A stretch of 64,000 nucleotides of DNA from Leptodontidium sp. MPI-SDFR-AT-0119 (GCA_020726505.1 JAHLEZ010000043.1:1-64000), one strand, 5' to 3'. Counted from the first letter of the stretch, positions 22,514 through 35,900 are shown. The notes: a model not told the origin generated them from the sequence alone. Numbers and translations: made by a program.

Positions 22514-24580
22514 TCAAGCAACTCTCTTCCTTTTCGCCTCCACGCCATTCTCCTGCACCATCTCCACCTCCTCGACATGCAACAACGCCCCTGTCGCTTC
22601 CAAAAGCCCCACAGCCTCTTTATTGCCAACCTTGTTAGCAAGAAACAGCGGCGTATTCCCCGCCAAATTCCTCGCATGCACACTAGCACCTCTCTTCAAC
22701 AACTCTCGTAGCACATCGATCTCGGGCCCCACAGCAGCAAGATGCAGTGCGGTATTTTCAGCGTAATCTTTGGCACCCAGCAGCCCGAATTGATCACCAT
22801 CCAATAGAGTCTTGACAGAGCCAAGCTTGCCTTTAGTGATGGCATATCCAAGAGCCGTGAAAGCAACCTGTGAGTCCTGGATAGCAGGGATGTCGGATGC
22901 AGGGTGAGAGAAAGCGGTTGAGTGAGACTCAGTCATTTCACCACGAATGGAGAATTGCATCTGTGAGACAATGTCTTGATAGTTGAGATCCGGTAGTGCA
23001 AGGAGGAAGGAAAGCTTGGTGAGAGCTGCTTCAGTGGTGAGATCATGGCCGAATACTACACCTGCATTGCCAAGTGTGGTAGCTGGTGCGTAAAGGGGAG
23101 AAACAGAACCAGATTGACATTGGCTGACATTAACAATCACAATACCGCGAGCGACGGCCGACTTGATGACGTTGACCATACTGCCATCTGCTCCCGATGG
23201 AGCGTTTCCGGCTCCGAAGGTCTCGAGGATCAGGCCACGAAGATTGGGCACGTGCAGTACCGAGTCCAACATTTCTGGCTTGATGCCAGGGAAGATACGC
23301 AAACAGGCAACATGTGCGGTGTCGAGATTGGTTTGGACATCGAACCGAGCGAGACTCCTAGGACGTCGAACGAGGGCCCAATTTACCTCTGCCCCCATTG
23401 CTGTTACCTTTGCAAGCGGTTCGCAATTCGGGGAAGCAAAAGCATCAAATGAGGATGCAGAGACTTTCGTACAACGATTGCCTCTGTAGAGGTTGTGGTG
23501 AAAGAAGAGACAGACTTCAGGGATCATGAAGGTGCCTGCAATGATGAGAGATCCGAGGAGGTTATCTACAGCGTCGGACTGAAGAGCAAATATGGAGGCC
23601 TGGGAGCCAGTAAGGATGACCGGTTTACCGAGGTGAGATAACATAAATGATAGTGCAGAACTGGTATATGCCAAACTGTCTGTACCGTGGAGGATGACGA
23701 ATCCATCAAAAAGGGAGTAGTTGTTTTGAACCGTGGTAGCAATTTGAGTCCAGCCTTCAGAAGAGATGGAAGAGGAATCCAGGAGGGTTGGGAACTCGTA
23801 AAGTGTGTAACGAACATGGCGGGAGTAGGTGCTTGGTGGTGTTCTGAGACTGGGGTGATATTCTTTTGTTGTGGCGTTTGTCATTACTGGTAGGGGATCT
23901 GGGCATGTCAGTACAGCGGGCAGGCAGGAGGAGTGCAGTTGCTTTGCGTGATAATTATCAAATGTAACAAAACCAAAATATCGAGCATCTGGAAAATCCC
24001 GACCCCTGGCAAAATAAAAATGAAAATGAAAATCAACTGGTAGACCTCTTCCACGATGGCGACAAAGGACCCCGTGCCAGAAAAAGGACGGAAAGGGAGG
24101 CAGCGCACTAAGTGCGTGGTACCTATTCCTACAACCACTTCATGTAATACCATAGCATTGGTTGACTTGAAAACTCAGAGAAGACGAGAAAAACAATGAA
24201 TAACTCTCTTGAACAGTCAAGCTCAACTACGAGGATGGGACTTCAGTCCATATCAAATGACGTCAGAATAATAAATTCATTCATTCCTCGATGAGAACCT
24301 CAGCGGGCCAGCATATCATCGAGAAATCCGTTACAACTCCCCACAAATCTGTCGTCTTCCAAAGCCCAAGCAGGAGACCCGGATAAAACAGGGCGTACGG
24401 GAAATTTATCGAAGAAGAACACATACCAGGCATAGATCCATCATTAAAACTCGGCCGCGGCGCCATCCCTTCTCTCAGAAAGCCCCTGGCAGGAACCAAG
24501 CCCCCTGGCGAGGACCTCATGCATATGGTGCCGCCAGTCATGATGACCAGGACCCGTGCTTCTGGATATTGTGTCGCCAT
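22514..24580 (-). CDS. L-asparaginase with C-terminal ankyrin repeats
   Basis: 508 aa. Exons 24427-24580 and 22514-23886, separated by a 540-bp intron (GTATGT...TACCAG) whose removal joins FNDGSMP to VMTNATTKEYHPSLRTP, as in relatives. Cytosolic type I asparaginase: the first catalytic-threonine block TGGTICM near residue 15 and the second HGTDSLAYT block are present, plus TGSQASIFALQSDAVDN and GLILETFGAGNAP. The last 120 residues hold ankyrin repeats (NTALHLAAVGPEIDVLRELLK, GNTPLFLANKVGNKEAV), as in fungal and animal 60-kDa asparaginases. Expected reaction: asparagine to aspartate and ammonia. No signal peptide. The intron is much longer than any other in the window. Confidence 0.93.
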
Positions 24581-25997
24581 TTCGACGTCGTAGCACGGTG
24601 ACGACGCAGCTCTGCTGTCTGTTGTGCGAGTGATGATGATGGGAAACAGCTGGGTGGTTGTGGACCGGTTGGTTTTTTTGATGGAGAAATTACTCCAGGT
24701 TCAAACTTCTAGCAAGCAGGATTTAGCAGTAAATAGCAGAGGAGATCAAAAGCGAAGGAAGGAGTGAGTGAGCGAGTAAGTAGGTATAGGTAAGCAAAGG
24801 AGTTCAAGATAAAGTGAAAGGAGATATAAAAAGTTGCAGTTGCAGGTGATGTAAAGCGAAGTAAGCGAAGTGAAAAGCTCGGATTGCTGAAGATACTTGC
24901 ACTAAAGCCCTTAAAGCCCACCCACCCGCCAACCAATGTCTTATCGAGAATCCCCGCTATGGGGTAACAAAAACAATCTTTGCATTGCATCCATCCTATT
25001 GCAAAAAGAGACGAAAACAAGAGGAAAACTCTGGAGCCGAGCACATCCCGAAATTCCCGATGAATGGACGACAATCAATGATCAGAAGGGAAGGGAAGGG
25101 AAGCGCATGTGAGGGTTATTTCCATGGGCTTTTCAAGGAAGGTTATGGGGAGGGAGCTTATGGCGAATATTATTATATTTCGTTCGGTCTACCCAGCCAG
25201 TGTCCAGCAGTCCAGGTAGGTAGGTTTCAAATGGAGGGAGGTATTTTCACCAGCACAATATAATATGATAGAACAGGAAGTGCCAAAATACCTTGAAGAA
25301 GACAGAGATGAAGATTATTTTCATAATAGAGTGTCCCATAGAGAACTAACTGGCTGGCAACAAAAGTCCGTAGCAAACCTAACACATCCAACGCCCTGCT
25401 TATCCGCTATCTTCTATCTTTCCACCGATCAATCAATCGACCCACAGAATCAATTGCAGAGAAAGTAGTATTACCCTCCCCAGAGATTAGATAAATGCTG
25501 AAGTATTTATTTCCAAATAAATCAATTCCCTTTTGCCCTCCCTTTCATTTCCTTGGTCGGCGACGGCTTTCTTCTCCGCGTCGCGATCTGCACTTCGTTC
25601 ACTTCACATCAAATCATCGGCGTCGAGCTTCCCTCGCTCACTCTTTCCACGTCCTTCACCTCTCACAATTAATTGCCCTTCGCAACCATCTTCACGCATT
25701 CGATTCCTCAATCTTCCTCCTCCATCAATCTGCTGGCTACAATACAGCCCAACCCCCCTTTTCCCTCCACCTCGACCTGGTTCGCATGCGATTACGATTA
25801 CGCGGCCGGCCATCAATCCTGCTCCGTCCAGTCCAGTCCAGTCTCCCAGTAAAAGTGACATCGACATCCAACCACCCAGAATCCAGCAGTGACATCTCAC
25901 TATCCATAACCTCGCATCAACCTTTCCTCTCCTTCCTCAATCCGCGACTCTGATCTGACTGCGACATCCGTCCTTTCCGCGACCTCCGAACAACTAC
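24581..25997. other. Divergent intergenic region with pyrimidine-rich leader
   Basis: Shared upstream region of the asparaginase (minus) and NAP-like (plus) genes. From about 25540 to 25990 it is strongly C/T-rich on the plus strand, typical of a fungal promoter or 5' leader, and includes GTCCAGTCCAGTCCAG near 25827. No gene seen. Confidence 0.5.
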
Positions 25998-27345
25998 ATG
26001 TCCCAAAAATTCGCCTTTACAACCGCAGCCATGTCCGCTGCGCTGGAGGAGACGCCCGTTTCGTACGAGGATCTGGCGGATATCGAGAAGGAGTTTGACG
26101 ATGTTGAGACCGAGATTAGTGAGTGTTTGCGTTGTTTGTCCTGCGCTGCGTTGCGTCGCGTCTCGCGAGCTGTTATCTGATGATCTGATCTGGTTGCATC
26201 GTATGATGCCCCCCTCATCAAAGATACAAGTGCGCCGCAGAATCACGGTCGCATTAGATCTTAAGATCCACATACGCAGTATGATGAAGAGCAAGAGCTA
26301 CAGCTAACACAACCCTCACAGTTCGGCAACAAATAGCACTCACAGCCCCCCTCTACACACGGCGTTCCAAGACTGTCTCCCAGATCCCCAATTTCTGGCC
26401 CCTAGTCCTCGAACAAGCACCGCCAGACATAGACCAATACATCCAACCGTCCGACTCGGCTCTCCTCCTCTCCTCACTCCTCTCCATCTCCGTGTCACAC
26501 TTTGAAGCCGAGTCGAATACACCGGGCGGCGATCCGCGCAGCGTGAGCGTCACCTGGGAGTTTGCGCCGAACGACTACTTTGATGATGTGAAGCTCGTGA
26601 AGAAGTTCTGGTACAGGAGGTCGAGGGATGGATGGTGTGGATTGGTCAGTGAGCCCGTGGGGATTAGGTGGAAGGAAGGGAGGGATTTGACGGGCGGACT
26701 ATTGGGATTGGTGTGTAAGGCCTGGGAGGCGGAGAAGAACACTGCTGCTGTTGATACCAAAGCAAATGGCAAAGCGAAGAAGGAGGGATTGACGCCCGAG
26801 CAGAAAGTTCTTAAGCGCAAGATTGAGAATACTGGGATGGGCGGCTTGAGTTTCTTCGCGTGGTTCGGCTTTATTGGACGGAGAGTCAGTGAGGAGGAGA
26901 GTAGAGACGCGACGAGGATTGAGCGGGAGAAGAGGGAGAAGAGGAAAGCCACCAAAGCCTCTACTACAGATTCTGAGGGCGCAGAGCAGGAAGCGGAATC
27001 AGAACCAGAACAGGACGGAGACGATGATGGCGAGGATATTGATATGAGCCTGGAGATCTTCCCTGATGGAGATGATCTCGCCGTTTCAATTACGGAAGAT
27101 TTGTGGCCGGGTGCTATCAAGTATTTCAGTGAGTTCTACAATGCTATCATACTTTTACTGATATATCTGTATTCACCAAGATTGCTAATGTACGCCCAAT
27201 AGCACAAGCACAAGAACAAGATGCCGTGTCAGACGCCGATTTTGAATCCGACGACGAAGAAGGCAGTGCGGCTGATGAGGGCTCAGCGGGAGAAAGCGAG
27301 GGCGATGGCGAAGATAGGCCGAAGAAGAAACAGAGATCTTCGTAG
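25998..27345 (+). CDS. NAP/SET-family histone chaperone
   Basis: 356 aa. Exons 25998-26118, 26322-27128, 27203-27345; introns 203 and 74 bp. A second in-frame ATG at 26031 (MSAALEETP) is an alternative start. The N-terminus carries the dimerisation helix (YEDLADIEKEFDDVETEIIRQQ). It is followed by the NAP fold seen in SET proteins: IPNFWPLVLEQAP, SVSHFEAES, VTWEFAPNDYFDDVKLVKKFW and a late SFFAWF segment with ITEDLWPGAIKYF. The C-terminus is highly acidic (Asp/Glu runs) and ends in the basic PKKKQRSS, a plausible nuclear signal. It is closer to SET/Vps75-type than to canonical Nap1, hence a likely nuclear H3-H4/H2A-H2B chaperone; assignment within the family is uncertain. Confidence 0.88.
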
Positions 27346-28484
27346 ACTAGTTGGCTTACGAGTCTATTCGCAGTTGCCCTGGTCAGTACACAATATACGC
27401 TTTTCGGCTGTCACTTCTCATATCTAAATCGACTTTGAAATCGATCATCCCCTGGTTTCCGCGGCGTTCAGGAGCCCATTCACTAGTCAGTTAGTTGGGC
27501 TGGTTGGCTTGGTCTGGAAAAATACACGAACTAGATGGCCGACCACATTGCTTCACTTCAGTTGCAAGATACTTCCTTTCACTCTCATTCAGGACATCTA
27601 GATGGAAGGGCGGGGGGTAAGGGAGGAAAATTAAGTCTGGGACATGATACTTGTACAAGGGGATCGCTTTATATTGTACGTTTAACGAGGAAAGAAGAAT
27701 GTAGTCAGAAGAAATGAAACCTGGAGGCCTTGCTCGCTTGCCTGCTTTTGAGGGGCGAATGCATTCTACTTCCTTTTTCTATTCTCGCTTCGAGTTGTTG
27801 CTTCGCTACCCCTGAGTGAGCCTAACACAAAATACTGTCACAGCCACAACCTTCCCCTCTAAACTCGATTTTCTGCAGCAATTATGTCCCCAAGTAGAAT
27901 GCATGGTATGTTTGGAAGTATGCTTTGATGCAAGAGCAAGTTGTGGGATAGTGGGGTATTCTTGTTTACCAACAGAGCAGCAGGAGTAGATCAAAAGGCA
28001 AATGAATGCATTGATAGATAGATTAGTAGATATGCAAAATATTATATCTTTTCATTGCAATTCATGTAATTCTTGCTACCTCAAAGTAACACCATGCCGA
28101 GTGACAGACTGAACAACCAGAAACCCCACAAAATGCCACCCCATGCTATGCAATTGAAACCCCAAATCATTGAAGAACTGCCCACCCATCCAGCCAGCCA
28201 CCAGGCCGGCCCAAACCCAAAATAACCACCCAATGCAAAAAGAGTTGGGAATCACATCTCCAGACCTGACATGTTAAATGCTATGCCAAGCAGATGCCTT
28301 ACGCCTGGCTTTTTTGTTTTCCTGTGTCTTTTCGTTTCGTGTATGCTGATGGTGTCTCTGATGGACTTTGCCTTTCCGTATGCCTTTTCTTTCCGTGATA
28401 TTTCTGAACCTCATATACTCATTTCTATGCTGTACTCAAGCCTTACAGCCAAGCACGATTCCAACCATCAGCTCCTCTTATCCA
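27346..28484. other. Convergent 3' region
   Basis: Between the 3' ends of the NAP-like gene and nmrA. Only short open frames; probably both 3' untranslated regions and spacer. Confidence 0.5.
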
Positions 28485-29912
28485 TCAAGCGAGCCAACTT
28501 TCTTCTTTCCTTGCCGGGGTATCTGTGCCTGTCCCACCGCCCATAACCAATCCTTCACTCTCATCATCCTCACCATCCGCATCCGCATCCTCGTCCTCGA
28601 CACCACCTTGCACCTCGCCTTCAATTTCATGACTCTCATTCATCCACGTCAACCCATTCGCAGCTTCCTCCAGGGGAAAAACTTCCCGGGCATACTCTTC
28701 CAAACCTCTGTGTCCTTCCCACAATTCCAACGCTTCCCCAGGGCAGCTATTCTCCATGTGCTGGCTCCCAAAATACGGGGGCTGTAACCGAGCGTCCCTC
28801 GCGCCTAATATGTACATCTTCTCAAGCGCGACAAGCTGTTCCCTGTATCCATTTGGTATTTTGACCTTGATGTCGATTTTGGGGTTGTACTTGTACCGAA
28901 CTGGACGCCCGACACCCTTCGAGAAAGCACGACAGGCGGCTTTTGGAGACAGCATTTCGTAGGCGAGGGCTACTCGCTCACCGTTCCCCCAGCGCGAGAT
29001 GCCATCTTTGATAAGTTGAATAACGGCGGGGCCGACATCGTGTTCGGCGTCTAGCCAAGGGAGGGGAACGTCAGGGTGGAACGGGGCAGTCCAGGTAAAG
29101 CTGCCGTCTTTCTGTAATTCCATCTGGAAGAGCGGATACGGGAGTGACGTGAAATTGTTGTTGTAGATACCCGTGTAGAGGTACGTTGTCTTGGGGGCAA
29201 GAGTGGGAAGGGAGCGGATATAGGTCTCAATTGTGGCTTTGCTGGACCAGAGAGGGAGGGATGGCCAGTGGTGGTCATGTTGTGAGTGATTGGGCATAGA
29301 GCTGAAGATGTAGTGTTCTATTCCAGCCACAACTGCTTCATCTGCAAGAGCCTTCCCGATCTCAACCTCGTCACCCCAAAAGGTCGTGTTGATGAATGCG
29401 AGCTGGGCGCCGCGGTATAACTCTTTGATCAAGTCATGGTTCGGTGCGCCTTTGCCCTTCGTTCCCAGAGTAGGAGAGCCACTACCGCCATTCTCGGCTG
29501 GTGTCCTGTTGTAGAGATCTCCTACCAGGACTGTAACATTTGGGAGGGAAGAGATCTCGTTCGCAACTATGCCATCAAGATTCCGCAACTGCGCGCGCAC
29601 CTTGTAGCCCACGGCGACAGCAACCCGTATGAAGGATGCTGCTTGTCGTCCTGACGAGTTGACGACGGCGATTGTTTTGCGGGGGGTGGGCATGGGTCTT
29701 TTGGCTGGGCGATCGGTTTGAGGGTATTGGACGGGCGAGAATCCGATGCTGGAGAGGGGAGAGAGGTCGGTATATGATGTACAAGGCCGATGTTTAAGTT
29801 TGTTTGTTGTTGTGGCTGTTGTTGAAGTGGTTGGGGGTGGAGGTTCGTGAGCTGCGCTTGGATGTGGTCTAGGTCTGATTGCCAACGCAGACCGTGGAGC
29901 TGCTGAGGGCAT
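28485..29912 (-). CDS. nmrA: NmrA nitrogen metabolite repression regulator
   Basis: Intronless, 475 aa from the first ATG. A second in-frame ATG at 29693 (MPTPRKT) begins right where the conserved fold starts; the 73 residues before it are Pro/Ser/Thr-rich and may or may not be translated. The protein matches true NmrA over its full length: the Rossmann dinucleotide motif TIAVVNSSGRQAASFIRVA, then NEISSLPNVTVL, QLAFINTTFWGDEVEIGKALAD, YIFSSMPNHS, GIYNNNFTSLPYPLFQME, LPWLDAEHDVGPA, VKIPNGYREQL and LEEYAREVFPLEEAANGLTWM. NmrA binds NAD(P) and restrains the GATA activator AreA under good nitrogen supply. An acidic tail of about 50 residues follows the conserved C-terminus. This is the orthologue type, not one of the many NmrA-like reductases. 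Confidence 0.95.
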   Translation of the reverse strand: MPSAAPRSALAIRPRPHPSAAHEPPPPTTSTTATTTNKLKHRPCTSYTDLSPLSSIGFSPVQYPQTDRPAKRPMPTPRKTIAVVNSSGRQAASFIRVAVAVGYKVRAQLRNLDGIVANEISSLPNVTVLVGDLYNRTPAENGGSGSPTLGTKGKGAPNHDLIKELYRGAQLAFINTTFWGDEVEIGKALADEAVVAGIEHYIFSSMPNHSQHDHHWPSLPLWSSKATIETYIRSLPTLAPKTTYLYTGIYNNNFTSLPYPLFQMELQKDGSFTWTAPFHPDVPLPWLDAEHDVGPAVIQLIKDGISRWGNGERVALAYEMLSPKAACRAFSKGVGRPVRYKYNPKIDIKVKIPNGYREQLVALEKMYILGARDARLQPPYFGSQHMENSCPGEALELWEGHRGLEEYAREVFPLEEAANGLTWMNESHEIEGEVQGGVEDEDADADGEDDESEGLVMGGGTGTDTPARKEESWLA

Positions 29913-32900
29913 TCTCTGTCCCTCTTGATGGTAGTTCTTTCCGTTCGAAGGAAGCTGTATGTATGTATGTACCCAGTTAGGCGTTGGTCCTCTTCTTTCG
30001 TCAGGAGACGTTCCTGAGGGAGATGATCCTAGGAGGAAGGTGGTGAGGACGCCAATACTTCAACTCCCGTCGTCAACCTCTTGATCTTCTCACTGAAGCT
30101 AAAACTCCAGTCCAGTCCGATCCAATCCAACCCAGTCCAGTCCAGTACAGTCCGCTGCCTTAGTGACGTGATATCCAGGAGAGGGCCGACGGCTCCCCTC
30201 TTTATAGTCGCGAAATAGAGTTAGTTGGAGGCGAGGGGAAGGGGTCTTAACTAGCTCCTTGGGTGCAGACTTGATTTGAACGCTGCCCACCAGTAGGGAA
30301 ATGCCGCCTGTGAGGAGATAGCTCCTTTGGCTTTGATCTGGTCTCGGATAGGGTGGTGTTTGGACTTTCGGCTACCGACTTACTGCTGTTCAGCTGCTGG
30401 GTTCGCCGGGTTCAGTAACAGTCCGAGATCTGAGATGGTAATGTCGATGCAACTAGACCAAATTCTATGCTTAATTTTCTCCGCTGCTTTTTCGATTTAA
30501 AAATTTTGTTGTCTCCGGGTTAAAGTTGACTTTTAGCTGCTCTCACGCGGTTTCGTCCAGCCCTCGTCTAATACTGGATCGTCGCCTCAAATCGACAGGA
30601 ACAGGAATGAGAAATCCGAAGGCAGGAACGATCTGAATGACCTGATGAAGCGAATACGGCGTGATATGATGCGGCACGATACCGCAACTGCAGTGAGATG
30701 AGATGAGGCGATGATGACGATTGGACCAATTGGGATGTGGAGGGTAAGTAAGTGCTGTAAGTGCTGGATGGAAAAATAGAGGGGTCGTCGGGTTGGGTGC
30801 GTTGAGGGGCTCGAGGGGTTGCCAATATTGCCCGTAATGCAGTAATGCTAGCAAGGAACCCAGCAAAGTGCAGCCCACCAGGACCGGAGAGTACAGTAGC
30901 TTGCAGACGGCGGTGAAGACTGCAGGTGTGAAATGATCCGGCCTCGCAGGAACTTTTTGCTTGTTGTGGGCCAGCGGGGTTGGCGAGCGGCTGCGTATTG
31001 GGTTGGACCTCGAAATTTGATATTCTAGGTACTGTACATTACCCGGATGAGTCGAAGACAGAAGGGTACTGTAGGTAGGGAGGATCGTTGTTGAGACTTG
31101 AGAGTGAAAATCCTGTATTCGAAAAGTGGGAGAGAGGAGAGGGAATGGGATCCAGTGAGATTCGTTTGCAATTTTCCTGTGGTGCGCTGGACGGATGGGA
31201 AATAGGTAAATTGTGGCTAATGACGTGAGTGTGCGAACCAACGCGTTATGTAACAGTGTGAAGCTTGAGAACTCGGCTCGGTGCAGGGAGAGAAGAGAAG
31301 AGAAGCAAGCATACCTGCCTGGCTGGGTAAGTCGGGAGTTGAAGCTCCTAACTTTCCGGGCGGCGAAGTTGAGTAAGTGAGTGAGTAATAAGGTAACGAA
31401 GTGAGGTCAAGCAAGGAGGGACCAGGAAAGAGGAACCTGGGAATATATGTGGCGAGCAGACCAGACTCACTCTGGCAAGAAGAGAAGAAGAGGAGAAAAG
31501 AGACGAAAGGGACGCCGACGTGATGTGATGTGATGTGATCTGATTATGAAAAGGCGAAAGATTGCCTGCTTGGGATGCTATGCCACTCTGAGAACAGCAG
31601 AAGACGTGTCGACGAGAGAAGGAGGGGTCTTGTACACACAGAACTCCACGTGTTGAGGCGTGGCAGGGCAGGGGCCACAATAATTATGTTGACTTGGCTT
31701 TTCAAGTATCCATCGTATCACCACGCCTCTCCTCTTTTCGTTTGGGGCCCTCGAAATAATCTCATCTCTTCTCTTCTTTGCGAACTCCGGCTCACCAGTC
31801 ACGGCGTTCAGCCTTATCTTTGCCAACTCCGAACTGGACCTTAGGTTATTGAACCTTGCTCGACTTTTGACGGGCAAGCAAAGCAGGCAGGTGTATAGCT
31901 AGCTCCATTAGTTGGAGCGTACTGCACTGTACTGCGTGTACTGTACCTTGACGGGCACCGCTACCTACCTAGGTAGATTACTAGGTTGATCAAGTAGCAC
32001 ACCCAAACATATAGCAGCAACCGTCATCTAAAGTAATTAGCCCCGACAAGCTCAAAAACAAAAAATTTGCTCTTCGCTTGTACTATCCATACCTTGCCTA
32101 GGTATCTACCTAAGTAGCAAAAGGAAGAAGACAAACCGGACCTGCTGGCACTAATTAGCAATCTCATGGTAGTCAGCTGCTACATTAAGTAACAGCAATT
32201 CTGGACCCTGTGGTGGTACGGCCAGGCTATTGGGCGTTGGTGGCCGGCCCCGTCGCAGCGCAGCGTCCAGTCCGTCGGCGGAATCGTCGTCTCCAGAAGG
32301 TGTCAAGCAAGAGTGGAGAGAGAGTACAGTAGGTAGTTAGTTGGTTAGTTACCTCCGTAGTCGAGTGGAGACTTGAGATGCGAACTTGGCTGCAAGCATA
32401 ATCCACCATTGCTCAATGCACGGTGGGGAGTTCATGGGCAGACGGCGCTGTGGGTTGGTGGGAGGTGTGCGCGTGGAAGAATCAGCTCCATTGTTTTCTT
32501 CCTCTCTCCATCATCCAGCATCCTGGATGCAACATCGTGGATCCAGCGTAGGCTGAGGATTCTTCGAGAACAATGCCGTATGCGGGACACGAGTAAGGAT
32601 GATGGTACTGTACTCAAAGAGAGCAGAGAGCAAGCGAGGAACGTGCCAGAGGTACAGGGGCAGGGAGGTACGAGACAGAGTAGAGGAGGGTAAGTAAGTA
32701 AGTAATTCATTAAATTTTACATTTACTTGACGAGACGAAAATGAAGATTGTTCGACGGAGTCGAGAGTCAAGAGTCAAGACAAACAGATATTGGGCCTTC
32801 CACAGATACAAACGGCTGAATAGCAACTGAAAGTCGAAGGCCAACTGAGCGTAGGCATAGCAGGTATCACTGGGTTCCGCGCAGGGCTTTCAACTGATAC

Positions 32901-35900
32901 GGTAGGTTGCTCAGGCGGTCCATGCTGCAAATTACGCATGCACAGCCCAAATCGCGCAAGGCTGGATGAACAGTGGACGCTGGAGACGTTATCAGATTGA
33001 TACTTAGTAATTAAAGACGCCGGTAAAATCTTCAAATCCCGAAGTCGTCTGTTTGCCTACCTAGTACAGTACATTCATTACCTTCGTTCTCCGTACTGTG
33101 CCTAGGTACCTAGAGGTAGGTAGGTACCTCAGCATTATTAGCACCTAAGTTTACCTCCCCCCCATGTAATACATTTAGCTATCTACTTAGGTTCTAGGAC
33201 ACAGCAACCTCTATCCTCTATCCCTCATTTTTCAAATCCTCCCGATCCACCCCAGTCTTCATCTCAAGGAAATGCCGCCTTGGCAGACTCACCAGGCCCA
33301 ATGCCAAAGTAAGTCCCGTGAGAAATTTCTCCCCCTAATTACGTAACCTTCAAAGACCCGTCCTCCCCTCCATTCCTGCATCTCCGAAATGCCATACATT
33401 TTGACAGCATCTCCATCCAAGATCTGTAGTAGCATTTTGCTTTTAAGTAATAGGGCGGCTGGGGGCATCATTCCGCCCAGGAGAAATGCACAACAGCCGA
33501 ACTCCACCAAAGCCAAGCCAAGCAGCCTGGCTTGCTTCGCTGCTCGCCTGAGGTAACACAAACACTCAAAATTGTCTATCATGAACAAGGAGATAGATCA
33601 CTTTCTTGCCCGGCGGGCAAGGTGATTCATTCAATCAATCAATCATTCATTCATTCAAAAGCCTCCTTCTCAAACCTCATGCAAGGACTAACAATAAACG
33701 CCTCATTCCTCCTCACCGTCTCGTCATCTCAGCCCATGTTCCTCACATCTCAGACCCAGCCCAACTCTGCCTCACCTCCACCCAAACAAAAAACGATCCG
33801 ACTCTCGAAATACCCGAATCCACAAAAAACTCAGCGCCACCAACAAGCCAGCCATGCACCATCTGCACACTAAAGCAATCGACATGTCACAGAAATCCGG
33901 GGTAGCGGTTGCACACACCATCACATCATAGCCTCGAACAAACGCACACCATTGCAACTCAAAACCCTACTGGCGGGCTCAACTTATGCCATAATACCAC
34001 ACTGTAAATGAATTTAAGCATCTCCGCGGAAGCAACCTTTTTTTTGGGGGCGAGGTTGTGTCACTCGGGACTGGTCCTTGGGGGAAAGCCTGAACCTTAA
34101 ACATACCTTACTGCAGGCGAATGAATCTGTTGAGGTGCCAGCTGCTGCTGCTGCTGCTGTACTACAGTCGGATGTCGTTCCGAGAACACTAGAATGCGCC
34201 ATGGATACCCCGCATTTCGTGATGGGTTGGGTGGGAAAAGTGCGAATCTTACTTGGACGTTTCTGGAGATACAACCCCGAGGTGTTTGTTTGAGGGTTGG
34301 TCATATCGGACTTGGCGTCGAAGTGCATCGACCAGCTCAGTGTCCAAAATTACGTCTTGAATCCATAAATGGGGTGTGATTCTCTTTACTTTCGAGACTG
34401 AGATTACCTTGACGGAGACCGTAGAGTACCTAGGTAAGGTTCAAGATGCAAGTCCACAAGCCACCATATAAACAGCCGATGGATGATGTTGTCATTGCGT
34501 CTACATCAAGGAAAGGAGAATTCTCATTTCTTGGTTGCAACCCCCTCCGCCCCCAGGCCCGCCATTCTGGCGACATCTTCCAGGTATTTGTTGACTACAC
34601 GGATACTGTTTCAGCCAACAAGCATTGAAGCCCTTCGAAGTATGCACTATCACTCCAACAAATATTTTGTAAGTTCCATTGCGTACACCAGCAAAGAAAT
34701 CTTCTACCAATATGTTCAACAGTACAGGGTACCAGAAAGTCTGTCTGTCATTCGACCATTGCCACTTCTTCAGTCGAAGGTAATATGAAATAAACGAAGA
34801 ACATAACTTCTCACCGCATTCACATAAAATTTCTACATTAAGCCGAGAATGAAAATACGGGGATTGGCCGTATTGATGTGGTGGGGTTTGATTTGTTAAC
34901 GAACTTTCCATCCCTTGGGCAAGTTGCCCAACAAATCTACCTACGGTCAACCATATGGCGCAGATCTATCTTCACAGCTGCTGTCCTGGAGACGGCAGAC
35001 CATCAATCAGGCACTTGTTTCTGTCCGGTGATCTCACCTCCACCTCAATTCTTCTCCCCTGTGGCTATCGGATCGAATCGATTCAAATTTCATGAATAGT
35101 ATCAATTCTTCGCCACTACAAACGACCACGAACCAGTTATTTATTTTGCGTTCTATAACATAGCCCCAATCAAGCTCCTATTGCAGGAATAAAAGTAGCA
35201 GAGCGCTCACGTCATTGTTGACTTCTGTAAGTCTGCTCGGACCAGAGCCTGCTGCCCGCTAGGCTTTAGCGACAACAGGTATACTAATGTGATAACCGTC
35301 AGATTTCGAGATTCTCGGTGACACTCTGTGCTTCCCGCAACATTGCAGCAAGAAGCATACGTCTAGACATACAGCAGTACATAATTTTTTGTACTCTCTC
35401 GGAAGTTCCCAGTATTGTGTTGCGTATTTCGGCACCAAGGTTTCAGAATGGCGTCTCGGCTGGTACCAATCGATTTCCCTTCGTGTCGAACACCGAGTCA
35501 TCAAGAATATCTCCTGAACATTCGGGCATGTCGGCCTAGATTGGATGATCTCCTGCCAAGTGGTAGCACTTGCTGCCGTGTTATGTCACACTGCTCCCGA
35601 GAACAAGGACTTTGGAACCTGTGAACAACAATGTACCACTGTCATCTCCACAAATCATCTCAATTGTGTCTGTTGTTCTTGTCCAAGACAATAGGAGAGT
35701 TTTGTGCTACTTTCGATCTATATTTCTTGGGGGTGGTCAGCAGTCGTACGTACACCTTGGGTACAGTCTCCACTCGATCAGCACTCCCAGTCTCTCTCGT
35801 TCTATCCCAGTCCCTGGTCGGACTACATCATATATATCCTGCTTCTACCAATACAATAGTCTACCTACCTCCTCAATCTCCTGCGAGAATAAATGTCTCA

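Noticed and set aside
17371..24580. Biosynthetic gene cluster of haloperoxidase, FAD oxidase and asparaginase
   Set aside because: No backbone enzyme (PKS, NRPS, terpene synthase), regulator or transporter is nearby, and asparaginase is primary metabolism; only the two secreted redox-type genes are plausibly linked.
26575..27120. 181-aa Ser-rich open frame antisense to the NAP-like gene
   Set aside because: It is the mirror of the acidic codons of the real gene.
30543..31241. 232-aa minus-strand open frame in the long intergenic region
   Set aside because: Composition is low-complexity (Ser/Pro/His) with no domain, no coding-like conservation pattern that I recognise, and overlapping open frames of similar quality.
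34501..34950. 149-aa minus-strand open frame
   Set aside because: Unrecognised sequence ending in a Gly run, with no introns or signal; treated as chance.
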